The notes below the pieces were generated by a model that saw nothing but the letters and a program-made list of their open reading frames with translations, made no database searches and had not been told where the DNA came from. Position numbers and translations under genes: made by a program. Source: an uncultured Bacteroidota bacterium (GTDB taxonomy: Bacteria > Bacteroidota > Bacteroidia > Bacteroidales > SZUA-534). Taken from it: a stretch of DNA of 9,631 bases. How positions within the stretch are numbered: position 1 is the first letter of the stretch; each line of letters starts with the position of its first letter. This document shows, one piece after another, positions 1 to 6,767 of this stretch. Location of the stretch: positions 1 through 9,631 of the forward strand of contig CALBPW010000311.1 in NCBI GenBank assembly GCA_937899145.1, read 5' to 3'.

Positions 1-2
1 AT

Positions 3-38
3 CAGCCCATTGGTAAAATTAAATATGCGTTACTTTAA
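3..38 (+). CDS. Possible 3' end of an upstream gene (partial)
   Basis: One + strand frame entering from the left edge reads QPIGKIKYALL and stops at TAA 36-38. A strong hairpin follows 28 bp later, as expected after a gene end. Only eleven residues are visible, so neither the product nor its reality can be judged. Another + strand frame stays open to about base 160 but would run through the hairpin. Function unknown; the call rests mainly on position. Confidence 0.25.
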   Translation, partial: QPIGKIKYALL

Positions 39-65
39 TTCCGCCAACGGGTTATGCAGAATGTC

Positions 66-99
66 GAAAGCCGCAACTACGATACCAGTTGCGGCTTTC
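66..99. terminator. Perfect 13-bp hairpin, probable bidirectional terminator
   Basis: Arms GAAAGCCGCAACT (66-78) and AGTTGCGGCTTTC (87-99) pair perfectly around an 8-base loop. The stem is GC-rich in the middle with A- and T-rich feet, the usual form of a Rho-independent terminator that can act on both strands. No long T-run follows, so the T residues at the stem foot would have to serve. It probably ends whatever gene lies left of the window. Confidence 0.65.
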
Positions 100-101
100 A
101 A

Positions 102-130
102 TTGCTTTATCGGTTTTGCAACTACATTTG
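102..130 (+). promoter_or_regulatory. Candidate promoter in front of a gene-less stretch
   Basis: TACATTTG at 123-130 is an exact match to the Bacteroidota -7 element TAnnTTTG. A TTG at 102-104 lies 18 bp upstream as a possible -33 element, slightly closer than usual. Transcription would start near 136-138. No gene begins here, but a good terminator lies about 165 bp downstream, so the box could drive a small RNA. A chance match is possible because the box is short. Confidence 0.35.
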
Positions 131-136
131 GCAACT

Positions 137-348
137 TAAAAATGCACTTTTACAATTGAAAATCAGAATATTAAAAGTACAGGCGACTAAAATTCCTGAA
201 ACACAACACTTTGCGTCTCAACTATCTTCTCAACAGCGAAGCGACTCAATCTTCTAAACCCAAACCAAACGAAGCGGCTTCTCCCTCTAAAAAAGCTGTA
301 ATACCGAATGGGAGTCTGAAGATTTCCATTCGGTATTTTATTTTTTTG
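137..348 (+). ncRNA. Candidate small RNA between a promoter-like box and a terminator
   Basis: This is the stretch between the predicted start of the TACATTTG box and the end of the T-run of the 300-348 terminator, about 210 nt. It has no credible reading frame: the longest + strand frames either end at 257 without a good start or run through the terminator. No known RNA family (tRNA, tmRNA, 6S, riboswitch) is recognised. The call is an inference from the flanking signals only. Alternatively the terminator ends read-through from the left, and the stretch is plain spacer. Confidence 0.25.
300..348 (+). terminator. Rho-independent terminator, + strand
   Basis: A 12-bp perfect stem, AATACCGAATGG (300-311) with CCATTCGGTATT (326-337), closes a 14-base loop and is followed by a T-rich run to 348. 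G-U and A-T pairs at the loop base could lengthen the stem. The T-run is on the + strand side, so it acts on rightward transcription upstream of ygiQ. No gene ends immediately before it. Confidence 0.8.
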
Positions 349-363
349 AGAAAAACAAAAACG

Positions 364-396
364 TTGCACATTATCAACACAAATACGCTATCTTGC
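364..396 (+). promoter_or_regulatory. Possible ygiQ promoter
   Basis: A TTG at 364-366 and TATCTTGC at 389-396 loosely match the Bacteroidota -33 and -7 elements, with a 22-bp spacer that is somewhat long. The start would fall near 402, about ten bases before the ygiQ ATG. It lies just after the upstream terminator, where a new promoter is needed, but the -7 match is imperfect. Confidence 0.3.
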
Positions 397-412
397 GGCT
401 GAATAAATAATT

Positions 413-2374
413 ATGCAACAAGCTGATAATCTATATGCTAACCATCAACTAACCGATTGGTTGCCAACTTCGGCTAAAGAGGTTGAACTGCGCGGTTGGG
501 ATTACATTGATGTCATACTTTTTAATGGAGACGCCTACATCGACCATCCCTCGTTTGGCGCGGCAGTTATTGGACGAACGCTTGAATCACAAGGACTTAG
601 AGTTGCCATTGTTCCACAACCCAATTGGCGCGACGACCTTCGCGATTTCCGCAAACTTGGCCGCCCCCGCCTGTTTTTTGGTGTAACGGCTGGCAGTATG
701 GACTCAATGGTAAACCACTACACCGCCAACAAGCGCCGCCGCTCCGATGATGCCTATACCGCAGGTGGCATTGCAGGCCAACGCCCTGATTACGCGTCAG
801 TTGTATATTGCAAGATACTCAAAAAACTTTATCCCGATGTACCAATTGTGTTGGGCGGAATTGAAGCCTCGCTACGTCGTTTTGTACATTACGATTATTG
901 GTCTGACTCGCTGAAACCCAGCATTTTATACGATACAAAAGCCGACATTTTGAGTTATGGAATGGGCGAAAAAACATTAATCGAACTTGCCCTTCGCTTT
1001 CAACGAGGCGACAAAGTAGAACAAATGACCGATGTCCCGCAAACAGCTATTTTGCGCAATATCAACTGGTTAAAAGACAACATAACCAATAGCGATATTG
1101 AACTTTCGTCGTACGAAGTAAGTTTGAAAGACAAAATTGCATACGCTCGCGATTTTAGGACAATTGAAGAAGAATCGAACAAATGGCACGCAACACGAAT
1201 TTTGCAACGAATGTACGATAAAGTACTGATAGTCAATCCGCAACACGAACCATGGACGCAAGACGAAGTTGATTTTTCATTCGATTTGCCATACACACGT
1301 CTTCCCCATCCGCGCTACAAAGGCAAAACCATTCCCGCCTACGAGATGATTAGGCATTCAGTCAACCTACACCGCGGTTGCTTTGGTGGTTGCTCGTTTT
1401 GCACCATATCGGCACACCAAGGCAAATTTGTAGTTAGCCGCTCTGAAGAATCGATAATGCGCGAAATTGATAAAGTAGTACAAATGCCTGATTTTAAGGG
1501 TTATCTATCAGATTTAGGCGGACCATCGGCCAATATGTACAACTTACATGGCAACGACACATCAATTTGCAAGAAGTGCCACCGCGCATCTTGCATATTT
1601 CCAAACATTTGCAAAAATCTGAATACCAACCACGCACCATTAACAGAACTTTATCGGAAAGTATCGGCTAATAGCCTGATTAAGAAGGCATTTATTGGCA
1701 GTGGTATTAGATACGACTTGCTGCTAAACTACTCAGCACCAACGCCCGACAAGATGGAATACATTCGGCAACTTATTCGCAGTCACGTGTCAGGGCGACT
1801 AAAAGTAGCTCCGGAACACACATCGGACAATGTGCTAAAAATGATGCGAAAACCGACTTTTGAACTATTTAAGCAATTTAATAAAATTTTCCGCGAAGAA
1901 AATCAGGAAGCAGGTCTAAATCAGCAACTTATACCATATTTTATATCGAGCCACCCCGCCAGCACCAAGCGCGATATGGCACAACTAATGCTCGAAACCA
2001 AAAAACTTGACTTCAAACTTGAGCAAGTGCAAGACTTTACGCCGACACCCATGACACTCTCAACCACAATATATTACACGGGCATCAACCCTTACACAAT
2101 GGAACCTGTTTACACAGCCAAAACAAAAGACGAAAAACTTGAACAGCGGAGGTTTTTCTTTTGGTACAAGCCCGAATATCGTCATAATATTGAAAATGAA
2201 CTGCGTAGCATGGGACTTGCCGATGGCGGCAATAAGCAACCTGACTACTCAAAAGGCACGCAACAATCCAAAAAATCATTTACTCAAACTTCTAAAAAAT
2301 TCAAACCCAACAACAAAATCGATAATAAAAATTTCAGAAACGAAAAATCCAATTTTAAAAGAAAAAGACGCTAA
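413..2374 (+). CDS. ygiQ: YgiQ-family radical SAM protein
   Basis: Radical SAM enzyme of the YgiQ (UPF0313) family, cytoplasmic, substrate unknown. The family N-terminal region covers about residues 15-300, with WLPTSAKEVELRGWD near the start and an LGGIEASLRRF motif at 147-157. The radical SAM core follows, with the 4Fe-4S/SAM cysteines C323, C327 and C330 (CxxxCxxC). A second cysteine group (C386, C389, C394, C400) is usual in this family and may bind another metal or cluster. VAPEHTSD (465-472) and DFTPTPMT (541-548) lie in the conserved C-terminal part. From about 605 the protein ends in a Lys/Asn/Arg-rich, probably disordered tail finishing FKRKRR. At 653 residues it is shorter than the roughly 740 of E. 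coli YgiQ. The ATG at 413 is the only sensible start. It is a single-gene unit, with a terminator upstream and a 189-bp gap downstream. Confidence 0.95.
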   Translation: MQQADNLYANHQLTDWLPTSAKEVELRGWDYIDVILFNGDAYIDHPSFGAAVIGRTLESQGLRVAIVPQPNWRDDLRDFRKLGRPRLFFGVTAGSMDSMVNHYTANKRRRSDDAYTAGGIAGQRPDYASVVYCKILKKLYPDVPIVLGGIEASLRRFVHYDYWSDSLKPSILYDTKADILSYGMGEKTLIELALRFQRGDKVEQMTDVPQTAILRNINWLKDNITNSDIELSSYEVSLKDKIAYARDFRTIEEESNKWHATRILQRMYDKVLIVNPQHEPWTQDEVDFSFDLPYTRLPHPRYKGKTIPAYEMIRHSVNLHRGCFGGCSFCTISAHQGKFVVSRSEESIMREIDKVVQMPDFKGYLSDLGGPSANMYNLHGNDTSICKKCHRASCIFPNICKNLNTNHAPLTELYRKVSANSLIKKAFIGSGIRYDLLLNYSAPTPDKMEYIRQLIRSHVSGRLKVAPEHTSDNVLKMMRKPTFELFKQFNKIFREENQEAGLNQQLIPYFISSHPASTKRDMAQLMLETKKLDFKLEQVQDFTPTPMTLSTTIYYTGINPYTMEPVYTAKTKDEKLEQRRFFFWYKPEYRHNIENELRSMGLADGGNKQPDYSKGTQQSKKSFTQTSKKFKPNNKIDNKNFRNEKSNFKRKRR

Positions 2375-2408
2375 TCATTGATTATCAATAAAATCCATTT
2401 TAAAAAAT

Positions 2409-2431
2409 AGATACAAAAGGTGTATTTTTTT
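2409..2431 (+). terminator. Weak terminator candidate after ygiQ
   Basis: AGATACA (2409-2415) pairs with TGTATTT (2421-2427), including one G-U pair, around the loop AAAGG. T residues continue to 2431. The stem is short and AT-rich, so strength is doubtful. A small palindrome ATTGATTATCAAT (2377-2389) sits directly after the ygiQ stop. No clear promoter for the next gene was found between 2432 and 2563. Confidence 0.4.
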
Positions 2432-2563
2432 GGAATTTTGGTGCAAAAGACGCAAAGCACAAAAAATACAGGCAAAAACCAAATTTGCACTTAAAATACG
2501 TAAAAATAAGAACCTGAATCTTCATTAAAACGTTCTTTTACACGTTCAAAATGATGAGCGGAA

Positions 2564-4261
2564 ATGAAGAAAATAGTTACTTTTTCGGTTATACTAATTG
2601 CAGTTTTGTCAACGAGCTGCGATGACTCTGATATTAAGGTAATTGAAACTTCTGAAATTCCCACAACACCCGCGATAGTGGGAATAGAAAAACACACAAC
2701 TGATAATCAACTACTTACATTTGGCTTTTCTCAAGCAAAAAACAAACAAGCGTTACTAAAAAACTATACAGCGACAATTTCAACTGGCGATTCAATAAAC
2801 ATATTTATTCCATATCTATCTGATTTCAAACTAATTCCAACTTTTTCGATTAGCACAAATGCAAAAGCGATGGCTTGTGGTAGCGAACAATTTACTGACA
2901 GCACCGCCATCGATTTTAGCAAACCTGTCGCATTTCAAATAGTTGCACCAGACTCGAATTTCATTCACACATACATTGTAAATGTGTACAATAGCGGCTT
3001 GCCAGTGGTTTACATTGAAACTCCAAACAGCAAAGACATTACATCAAAAACCGAATGGATGGACAACGCAACAATGCGTATTTACCTGAAAGACGGTGTT
3101 TTAGATTACGATTCGGATGTTGATGGCGTACAAATCCGCGGTCGTGGAAATTCAACATGGAGCGCAACAACCGAAAAGCGTCCGTATGCTATAAAACTCA
3201 ACAAAAAATCGAAAATATTGGGAATGGCAAAACACAAACGTTGGGTGCTTTTGGCAAACTACTACGATGCCACATTTTTCCGCAACGCATTTGCTAACTA
3301 TTTGGGACACAACTACACAAACCTTGATTGGACACCAAGTGGCGAATCTGTCGAATTGGTGCTAAATGGCGCACACAAAGGCAACTACTACCTTTGCGAG
3401 CAAGCACGAATGAGCAACAAGCGCATTCCGGGCGAATATTTAGTTGAAGCCGACCGCAAAGAAGGTAGTGGGCAAATAACCGGCATAAAAACCGGTAACT
3501 ACTTCAACATCAAAGATGTAGCGAACGACAGTATAGAAGATACTGACCCACAAGCTGTCGCATACGTAAAAAGCATCCTCGACCGCTTCGAAACAACTTT
3601 ATATGGCGATGATTTTCTTGACACCGACAAAGGTTATAAAAAACTTGCCGATTTGGAAAGTTTTGTCGACTGGTTCTTAATCAAGGAGTTAAGCAAAGAC
3701 TACGATGGCAATATGTACACCAGTTGCTACTGCCATATTATGGAAGACAGCATTATCCGTATGGGACCAATTTGGGATTTCGACCTCGCTTTTGGCGGAA
3801 ATCCATTTGAGCAAATGATGGGCGGCGGCTTTGGCGGTTTTGGCGGTTTTGGATTTGGTGGCGGCACTGATTATGGTTGGTACAACGAGCCCGAAGGCTA
3901 CCACATTGCCGATGCCGATTGGTTTGTACAAATGTTCAAAGACCCCGATTTTATCAATCTTTTAAGCCAAAAAGTTGACAATATGCTGAATGGATTAGAC
4001 AACATCCTTCAATATATCGACTATAATACTGATTATCTGTCACTTTCAGCTTCTGCCAATACCATTGGCTACTCAACATCTGGCAGCAGTTTTGGAGGAT
4101 TTGGCGGTTTCGGAGGATTCGGTGGCTTTGGCGGCTGGGGAAATACTGCCACAACAACCACCACTCAAAAAAAATCGTATACCGAAGAAATGCAAGTTAT
4201 AAAAACATTTGTTAGTGAGCGTCTTAAATGGATGCAGAGTGATTTGAATACAAGAAAATAA
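2564..4261 (+). CDS. CotH kinase-family lipoprotein with Gly-Phe-rich loops
   Basis: Probable surface lipoprotein with an atypical secreted kinase-like domain of the CotH family. Residues 1-19 form a lipoprotein signal (lipobox LSTSC, Cys19). The following DDSD is acidic, like Bacteroidota lipoprotein export signals. Residues about 35-143 look like an Ig-like domain common in Bacteroidota surface proteins. The CotH domain runs from about 147 to the C-terminus, with RGRGNSTW (192-199), KRPYAIKL (205-212), WVLLANYYD (227-235), DYDGN (379-383) and WDFDLAFG (404-411), the last resembling a kinase metal-binding loop. Two Gly-Phe tracts (420-434 and 510-526) interrupt the usual kinase-like fold, followed by a Thr run (529-534). 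CotH phosphorylates spore-coat proteins in Bacillus; here the substrate is unknown and sporulation is not implied. Start: ATG 2564 opens directly into the signal peptide. Monocistronic, with its own terminator. Confidence 0.9.
   Translation: MKKIVTFSVILIAVLSTSCDDSDIKVIETSEIPTTPAIVGIEKHTTDNQLLTFGFSQAKNKQALLKNYTATISTGDSINIFIPYLSDFKLIPTFSISTNAKAMACGSEQFTDSTAIDFSKPVAFQIVAPDSNFIHTYIVNVYNSGLPVVYIETPNSKDITSKTEWMDNATMRIYLKDGVLDYDSDVDGVQIRGRGNSTWSATTEKRPYAIKLNKKSKILGMAKHKRWVLLANYYDATFFRNAFANYLGHNYTNLDWTPSGESVELVLNGAHKGNYYLCEQARMSNKRIPGEYLVEADRKEGSGQITGIKTGNYFNIKDVANDSIEDTDPQAVAYVKSILDRFETTLYGDDFLDTDKGYKKLADLESFVDWFLIKELSKDYDGNMYTSCYCHIMEDSIIRMGPIWDFDLAFGGNPFEQMMGGGFGGFGGFGFGGGTDYGWYNEPEGYHIADADWFVQMFKDPDFINLLSQKVDNMLNGLDNILQYIDYNTDYLSLSASANTIGYSTSGSSFGGFGGFGGFGGFGGWGNTATTTTTQKKSYTEEMQVIKTFVSERLKWMQSDLNTRK
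3821..3865 (+). repeat. Gly-Gly-Phe coding tract 1 in the CotH gene
   Basis: Encodes residues 420-434, a run of GGF units ending in FGGG. It lies right after the WDFDLAFGG motif, in the loop before the next conserved segment (GWYNEPEG, then ADWFVQMF). Glycine and phenylalanine codons vary between units (GGC, GGT, GGA; TTT, TTC across the two tracts). That suggests the amino-acid pattern is maintained rather than freshly expanded by slippage. Confidence 0.85.
4091..4141 (+). repeat. Gly-Gly-Phe coding tract 2 in the CotH gene
   Basis: Encodes residues 510-526, five FGG units with a final WG, followed by a Thr-rich run. It interrupts the C-terminal helical part of the CotH domain between the IDYNTDYLSLS segment and the closing SYTEEMQVIKTFVSERLKW helix. 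Synonymous codons are mixed, as in the first tract 225 bp upstream. Confidence 0.85.
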
Positions 4262-4289
4262 TATAGAAAGTGTTAGTCGTTTTGTGTGT

Positions 4290-4330
4290 GAAAAGTGTTA
4301 CAACATTTAGTTGTGGCACTTTTCTATTTT
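4290..4330 (+). terminator. Terminator of the CotH gene, + strand
   Basis: A 15-bp stem (arms 4290-4304 and 4310-4324) closes a 5-base loop ATTTA and is followed by TATTTT. Two central pairs are G-U wobbles on the + strand RNA. On the - strand the same positions become A-C mismatches, so the hairpin favours rightward transcripts. It lies 29 bp after the stop codon. AAAGTGTTA occurs as a direct repeat at 4267-4275 and 4292-4300. Confidence 0.8.
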
Positions 4331-4392
4331 TAAAAGGTTGGTTATGAGTCTAATGTTAGAGGATTTAATGAAAGTAGCAGGAATAATACAAC

Positions 4393-4426
4393 AAAAAAAA
4401 ACGCCACTGTACTTGCAATGGCGTTT
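4393..4426 (-). terminator. Terminator of ddh, - strand
   Basis: Read on the - strand, AAACGCCA and TGGCGTTT (plus coordinates 4419-4426 and 4399-4406) form an 8-bp stem with a 12-base loop. The stem runs into a T-run of nine (complement of 4393-4401). It starts about 20 bp after the ddh stop. Together with the opposing terminator it insulates two convergent genes. Confidence 0.85.
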
Positions 4427-4446
4427 AAATACTGTTTAAAATCTAT

Positions 4447-5346
4447 TTAAACTAAATGTTTAATCAAATCCTCGCGTTCACCACAAAGGAAATCGATAAC
4501 AGGAATTTCAATCATAGTGTAGCAACCGGGTTTTTGCTTCATTGAGGCGCGTGCGGTATTTACAAGCACTTGACCAGTAAGGGCGGGGTTGTTGATTTTC
4601 ATTTTAAACTCGAAAAGTTGATTTTGTGTTTTACCCGAAACGCCTTTGCGCTCAAGCAGCACACCGTGTCCCATATCGCGGCAGTCGTCAACGCTGGCAA
4701 CAGGGATAACGTGCAACTCGTCGTGTGCAAAATAGTCGTCAGCTTTCAGTTCATCGTAAACTTGCCCGGCAGTAAATCCGTCTTCAAGTTCGACGTAAAC
4801 CAGGCGGCTGTGAATACCTGCGCCTTGTGGCATAGTCATTGATAGAGCGTTTTTCACGCCTTTTTTCGAGCGTGCCACAACTGAATGTCCCATACTCATT
4901 CCAGGTCCAAAGTTTGTCCATGTAAGTCCCTTTGGCGCAAGGCTTTGCATAAGTGTGCGAACAATTGAATCCGAGCCCGGATCCCAACCGGCTGAGATTA
5001 TCGATACTGCATTGCCTGCTTTTGCAGCGGCATCAAGCGAGCGGCGTAAGTCAACTATCTGTGTATGAATATCGAAACTATCAACAGTGTTGATGCCAAG
5101 AGCAAGGCACTCTTTTGCGTGTTCCTCAACGCTGCGTGTTGGTGTTGCCAAAATAGCCACATTAACATCTTTCAATTCTTTTATCGATTTGACAACTTCG
5201 TAATCAGCAAGTTCTGCTGGTTTATCGGCAGCACCATTACGGCGCACAATTCCTGCCACTTCCATATCAGGAGCGGTTTGCAATGCTTCAAGAGCATAAT
5301 GGCCAATGTTTCCATAGCCAACAAGTGCAACTCTAATCTTTTTCAT
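4447..5346 (-). CDS. ddh: meso-Diaminopimelate D-dehydrogenase
   Basis: Cytoplasmic NADPH-dependent enzyme (EC 1.4.1.16). It converts L-tetrahydrodipicolinate plus ammonia to meso-diaminopimelate in one step, feeding lysine and peptidoglycan synthesis. The N-terminal dinucleotide-binding motif is VALVGYGNIG (6-15). Family signatures follow: ATPTRS (67-72), DSFD (89-92), SAGWDPGSDS (118-127) and GPGMSMGHS (147-155), with INNPALTGQ (251-259) near the C-terminus. The 299-residue length fits the shorter Ddh type known from Symbiobacterium and Bacteroidota rather than the 320-residue Corynebacterium form. A TTG eight codons upstream (5370) would lengthen the protein but lies inside the predicted promoter box, so ATG 5346 is chosen. 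The gene has its own promoter and terminator. No lysine riboswitch is visible. Confidence 0.95.
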   Translation of the reverse strand: MKKIRVALVGYGNIGHYALEALQTAPDMEVAGIVRRNGAADKPAELADYEVVKSIKELKDVNVAILATPTRSVEEHAKECLALGINTVDSFDIHTQIVDLRRSLDAAAKAGNAVSIISAGWDPGSDSIVRTLMQSLAPKGLTWTNFGPGMSMGHSVVARSKKGVKNALSMTMPQGAGIHSRLVYVELEDGFTAGQVYDELKADDYFAHDELHVIPVASVDDCRDMGHGVLLERKGVSGKTQNQLFEFKMKINNPALTGQVLVNTARASMKQKPGCYTMIEIPVIDFLCGEREDLIKHLV

Positions 5347-5367
5347 AATCAGTAAATTTTTATGACA

Positions 5368-5398
5368 CAAATAAAAAAAGAAGTTGCCGCCACTGCAA
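5368..5398 (-). promoter_or_regulatory. Probable ddh promoter
   Basis: On the - strand, TTG (complement of 5396-5398) and TTTATTTG (complement of 5368-5375) are separated by 20 bp. This agrees with the Bacteroidota -33/TAnnTTTG layout at all but one defined base of the -7 box. Transcription would begin near 5361-5363, giving a leader of roughly 16 bases before ATG 5346. This also argues against the TTG start at 5370. Confidence 0.45.
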
Positions 5399-5406
5399 TT
5401 TTTTTT

Positions 5407-5458
5407 GATTTTGGCATATTAACACCGATATTGACTTTAATATGCTTAAAATCAATAT
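5407..5458. repeat. Large imperfect palindrome upstream of the ddh promoter
   Basis: Inner arms GCATATTAA (5414-5422) and TTAATATGC (5437-5445) pair perfectly around 14 bases. Outer arms GATTTT (5407-5412) and AAAATC (5448-5453) continue the symmetry after a small asymmetric bulge, giving 15 pairs in 47 bp. A second inverted pair, ATATTGA (5428-5434) with TCAATAT (5452-5458), competes with the first. It sits just upstream of the -33 element of ddh, so an operator or activator site is plausible. It lacks a T-run on the - strand, so it is not a good terminator for the SpoIID gene. Confidence 0.6.
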
Positions 5459-5551
5459 TTTAAAACAATAAACCGCATTTTTAATTTATACGTAATAAAC
5501 TGATTTTTCAGCAACCCGCTAAATTGCAAGGCTTTCAACCTATAACATCGC

Positions 5552-6730
5552 TCAGCGTTTCTCGATATTGTGGATATTTACAATTTGCACGCCTTGATAA
5601 TAAAAATTAATGATGTCGATAAATGAGTAATTGCGGCGCGCCATCTCCATTGCGCCCTCTTGCGACAATCCAACGCCATGCCCATAGCCGTAGCCCGTAA
5701 ACTCAAGTACACGCCCCCCCGCTTTCGGCTTTATCGAAAACCAAGCCGATTTGAAACCAAAATCGGTTCTGATTTTTTTGAGCGGAATTGTGTCGGTCAT
5801 ATACCGATAGCAACGCTCGCGACTGGTTGGCGTGTAGGTAAGATTATCGATTTTAGCTTTTGGCGTATTGATTTTTATTCCATTGGTTGTCAGGTATTTA
5901 ATCCAACGGTCGACAGAGACTGTGTCGCGCCAAACTGAGTTATGCTGCTTAAGACTAAACGAGTCGATAACCGATTTCAAATATGGCGTTGGCGAGAGCC
6001 AAACATCTTCTGAATTGGCTGTCTGGCCGCCTGAATTTGAATGAAATACAGCGATTATCGGCATATTGGTTGAATCGACGATAATCAAATCGGTAGTGTG
6101 GTTGACAGCTTGGCGGATTATGTTGTTTTTGTGATTCCGACTTAAATAAACCTGATGGTTGACATTGTCCATAAGTGTGTATTTATCAACACCTTCGCGC
6201 CAAATTTTTTCATACAGATAGGTGCGGCTAATAATGGCCTGCGTTTTGTAATATTCGTAGGGAGCGCGCGGGCCGGCTTCGCTCTCCACAACGCCTGATA
6301 GATAATCGTTTACATCGACATAATTTTCGATTTTCAGATTTCCGCCCACTGCCGTAACTTTCAAATCACCGTCGTACGAGCGTGCTTTGAGTGCCGGCAC
6401 GGCTGGCTCAACTTTGAAAACACTCCGCCGCGACGAAGCAGTCAGATACAACTCGTTGAAAATGCCAAGGTGCTCATCTTGATCCCAAACGCTGATACCT
6501 TTACCAACAATTGTGAAATAGATGATTGCATTTTTTTTGAGCCGCATAAGTAGCCGATTATCAGCCACAAGACTATATTTCCCCTCCTCGGTTTCAAAAA
6601 CAAGTGTCTTAATCTGACTTTGGCTAAAAATTGTGACCCTCACCTCCTCAGCGTTTGCTACAAAGGCAATTGTCAAAATTAGAAAAACCAAAATATATTT
6701 AATAAAATTTGCCAACAATTTATTTTTCAA
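5552..6730 (-). CDS. Secreted SpoIID/LytB-domain protein
   Basis: Exported protein of the SpoIID/LytB family, which includes the sporulation lytic transglycosylase SpoIID that cleaves denuded glycan strands. The periplasmic role here is probably peptidoglycan remodelling, but this is inferred. From the start used here a signal peptide covers residues 1-27 (MKNK, hydrophobic core, AFVANA). The SpoIID core includes YVDVNDYLSGVVESEAG (137-153) with the conserved Glu region, KTQAIISRTY (162-171), FHSNSGGQTAN (229-239) and the C-terminal GYGYGHGVGLSQEGAMEMA (346-364). No ATG occurs before the mature domain. The frame opens only with TTG at 6745 or TTG at 6730; an in-frame TGA precedes 6745. I choose 6730 because it gives the cleaner signal peptide. 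It lies 100 bp after lpxB and may have its own promoter. Confidence 0.88.
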   Translation of the reverse strand: MKNKLLANFIKYILVFLILTIAFVANAEEVRVTIFSQSQIKTLVFETEEGKYSLVADNRLLMRLKKNAIIYFTIVGKGISVWDQDEHLGIFNELYLTASSRRSVFKVEPAVPALKARSYDGDLKVTAVGGNLKIENYVDVNDYLSGVVESEAGPRAPYEYYKTQAIISRTYLYEKIWREGVDKYTLMDNVNHQVYLSRNHKNNIIRQAVNHTTDLIIVDSTNMPIIAVFHSNSGGQTANSEDVWLSPTPYLKSVIDSFSLKQHNSVWRDTVSVDRWIKYLTTNGIKINTPKAKIDNLTYTPTSRERCYRYMTDTIPLKKIRTDFGFKSAWFSIKPKAGGRVLEFTGYGYGHGVGLSQEGAMEMARRNYSFIDIINFYYQGVQIVNIHNIEKR

Positions 6731-6767
6731 ATAGTTACAGTCCAATCAGCTTTAAAACCGATATTGC

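Larger units (their letters stand above)
1..412. other. Gene-poor leader region upstream of ygiQ
   Basis: No convincing complete gene is seen on either strand. Open frames of about 60 codons exist but run through the two hairpins, lack family resemblance and look like chance. What the region does hold is a possible 3' end of an upstream gene (to 38), a perfect 13-bp hairpin (66-99), an exact TAnnTTTG box (123-130), a short direct repeat CGAAGCG (237-243 and 270-276), a strong + strand terminator (300-348) and a possible ygiQ promoter (364-396). Confidence 0.7.

Noticed and set aside
54..402. Open frames of about 60 codons upstream of ygiQ on both strands (54-257 and 211-402 on +, 187-369 on -)
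   Set aside because: They run through one or both hairpins (66-99, 300-348) or lack a sensible start, have odd composition and show no family motif.
3821..4141. Gly-Phe tracts as a tandem DNA array or CRISPR-like repeat
   Set aside because: They are in frame, encode GGF units with varied codons, and have no spacer structure.
5347..5370. Eight-codon N-terminal extension of Ddh from TTG 5370
   Set aside because: The TTG lies within the predicted -7 promoter box, and the Rossmann motif normally starts within about ten residues, as it does from ATG 5346.
5347..5551. Lysine riboswitch upstream of ddh
   Set aside because: The region is AT-rich, and beyond the simple palindrome I see none of the conserved multi-helix core expected of a lysine riboswitch.
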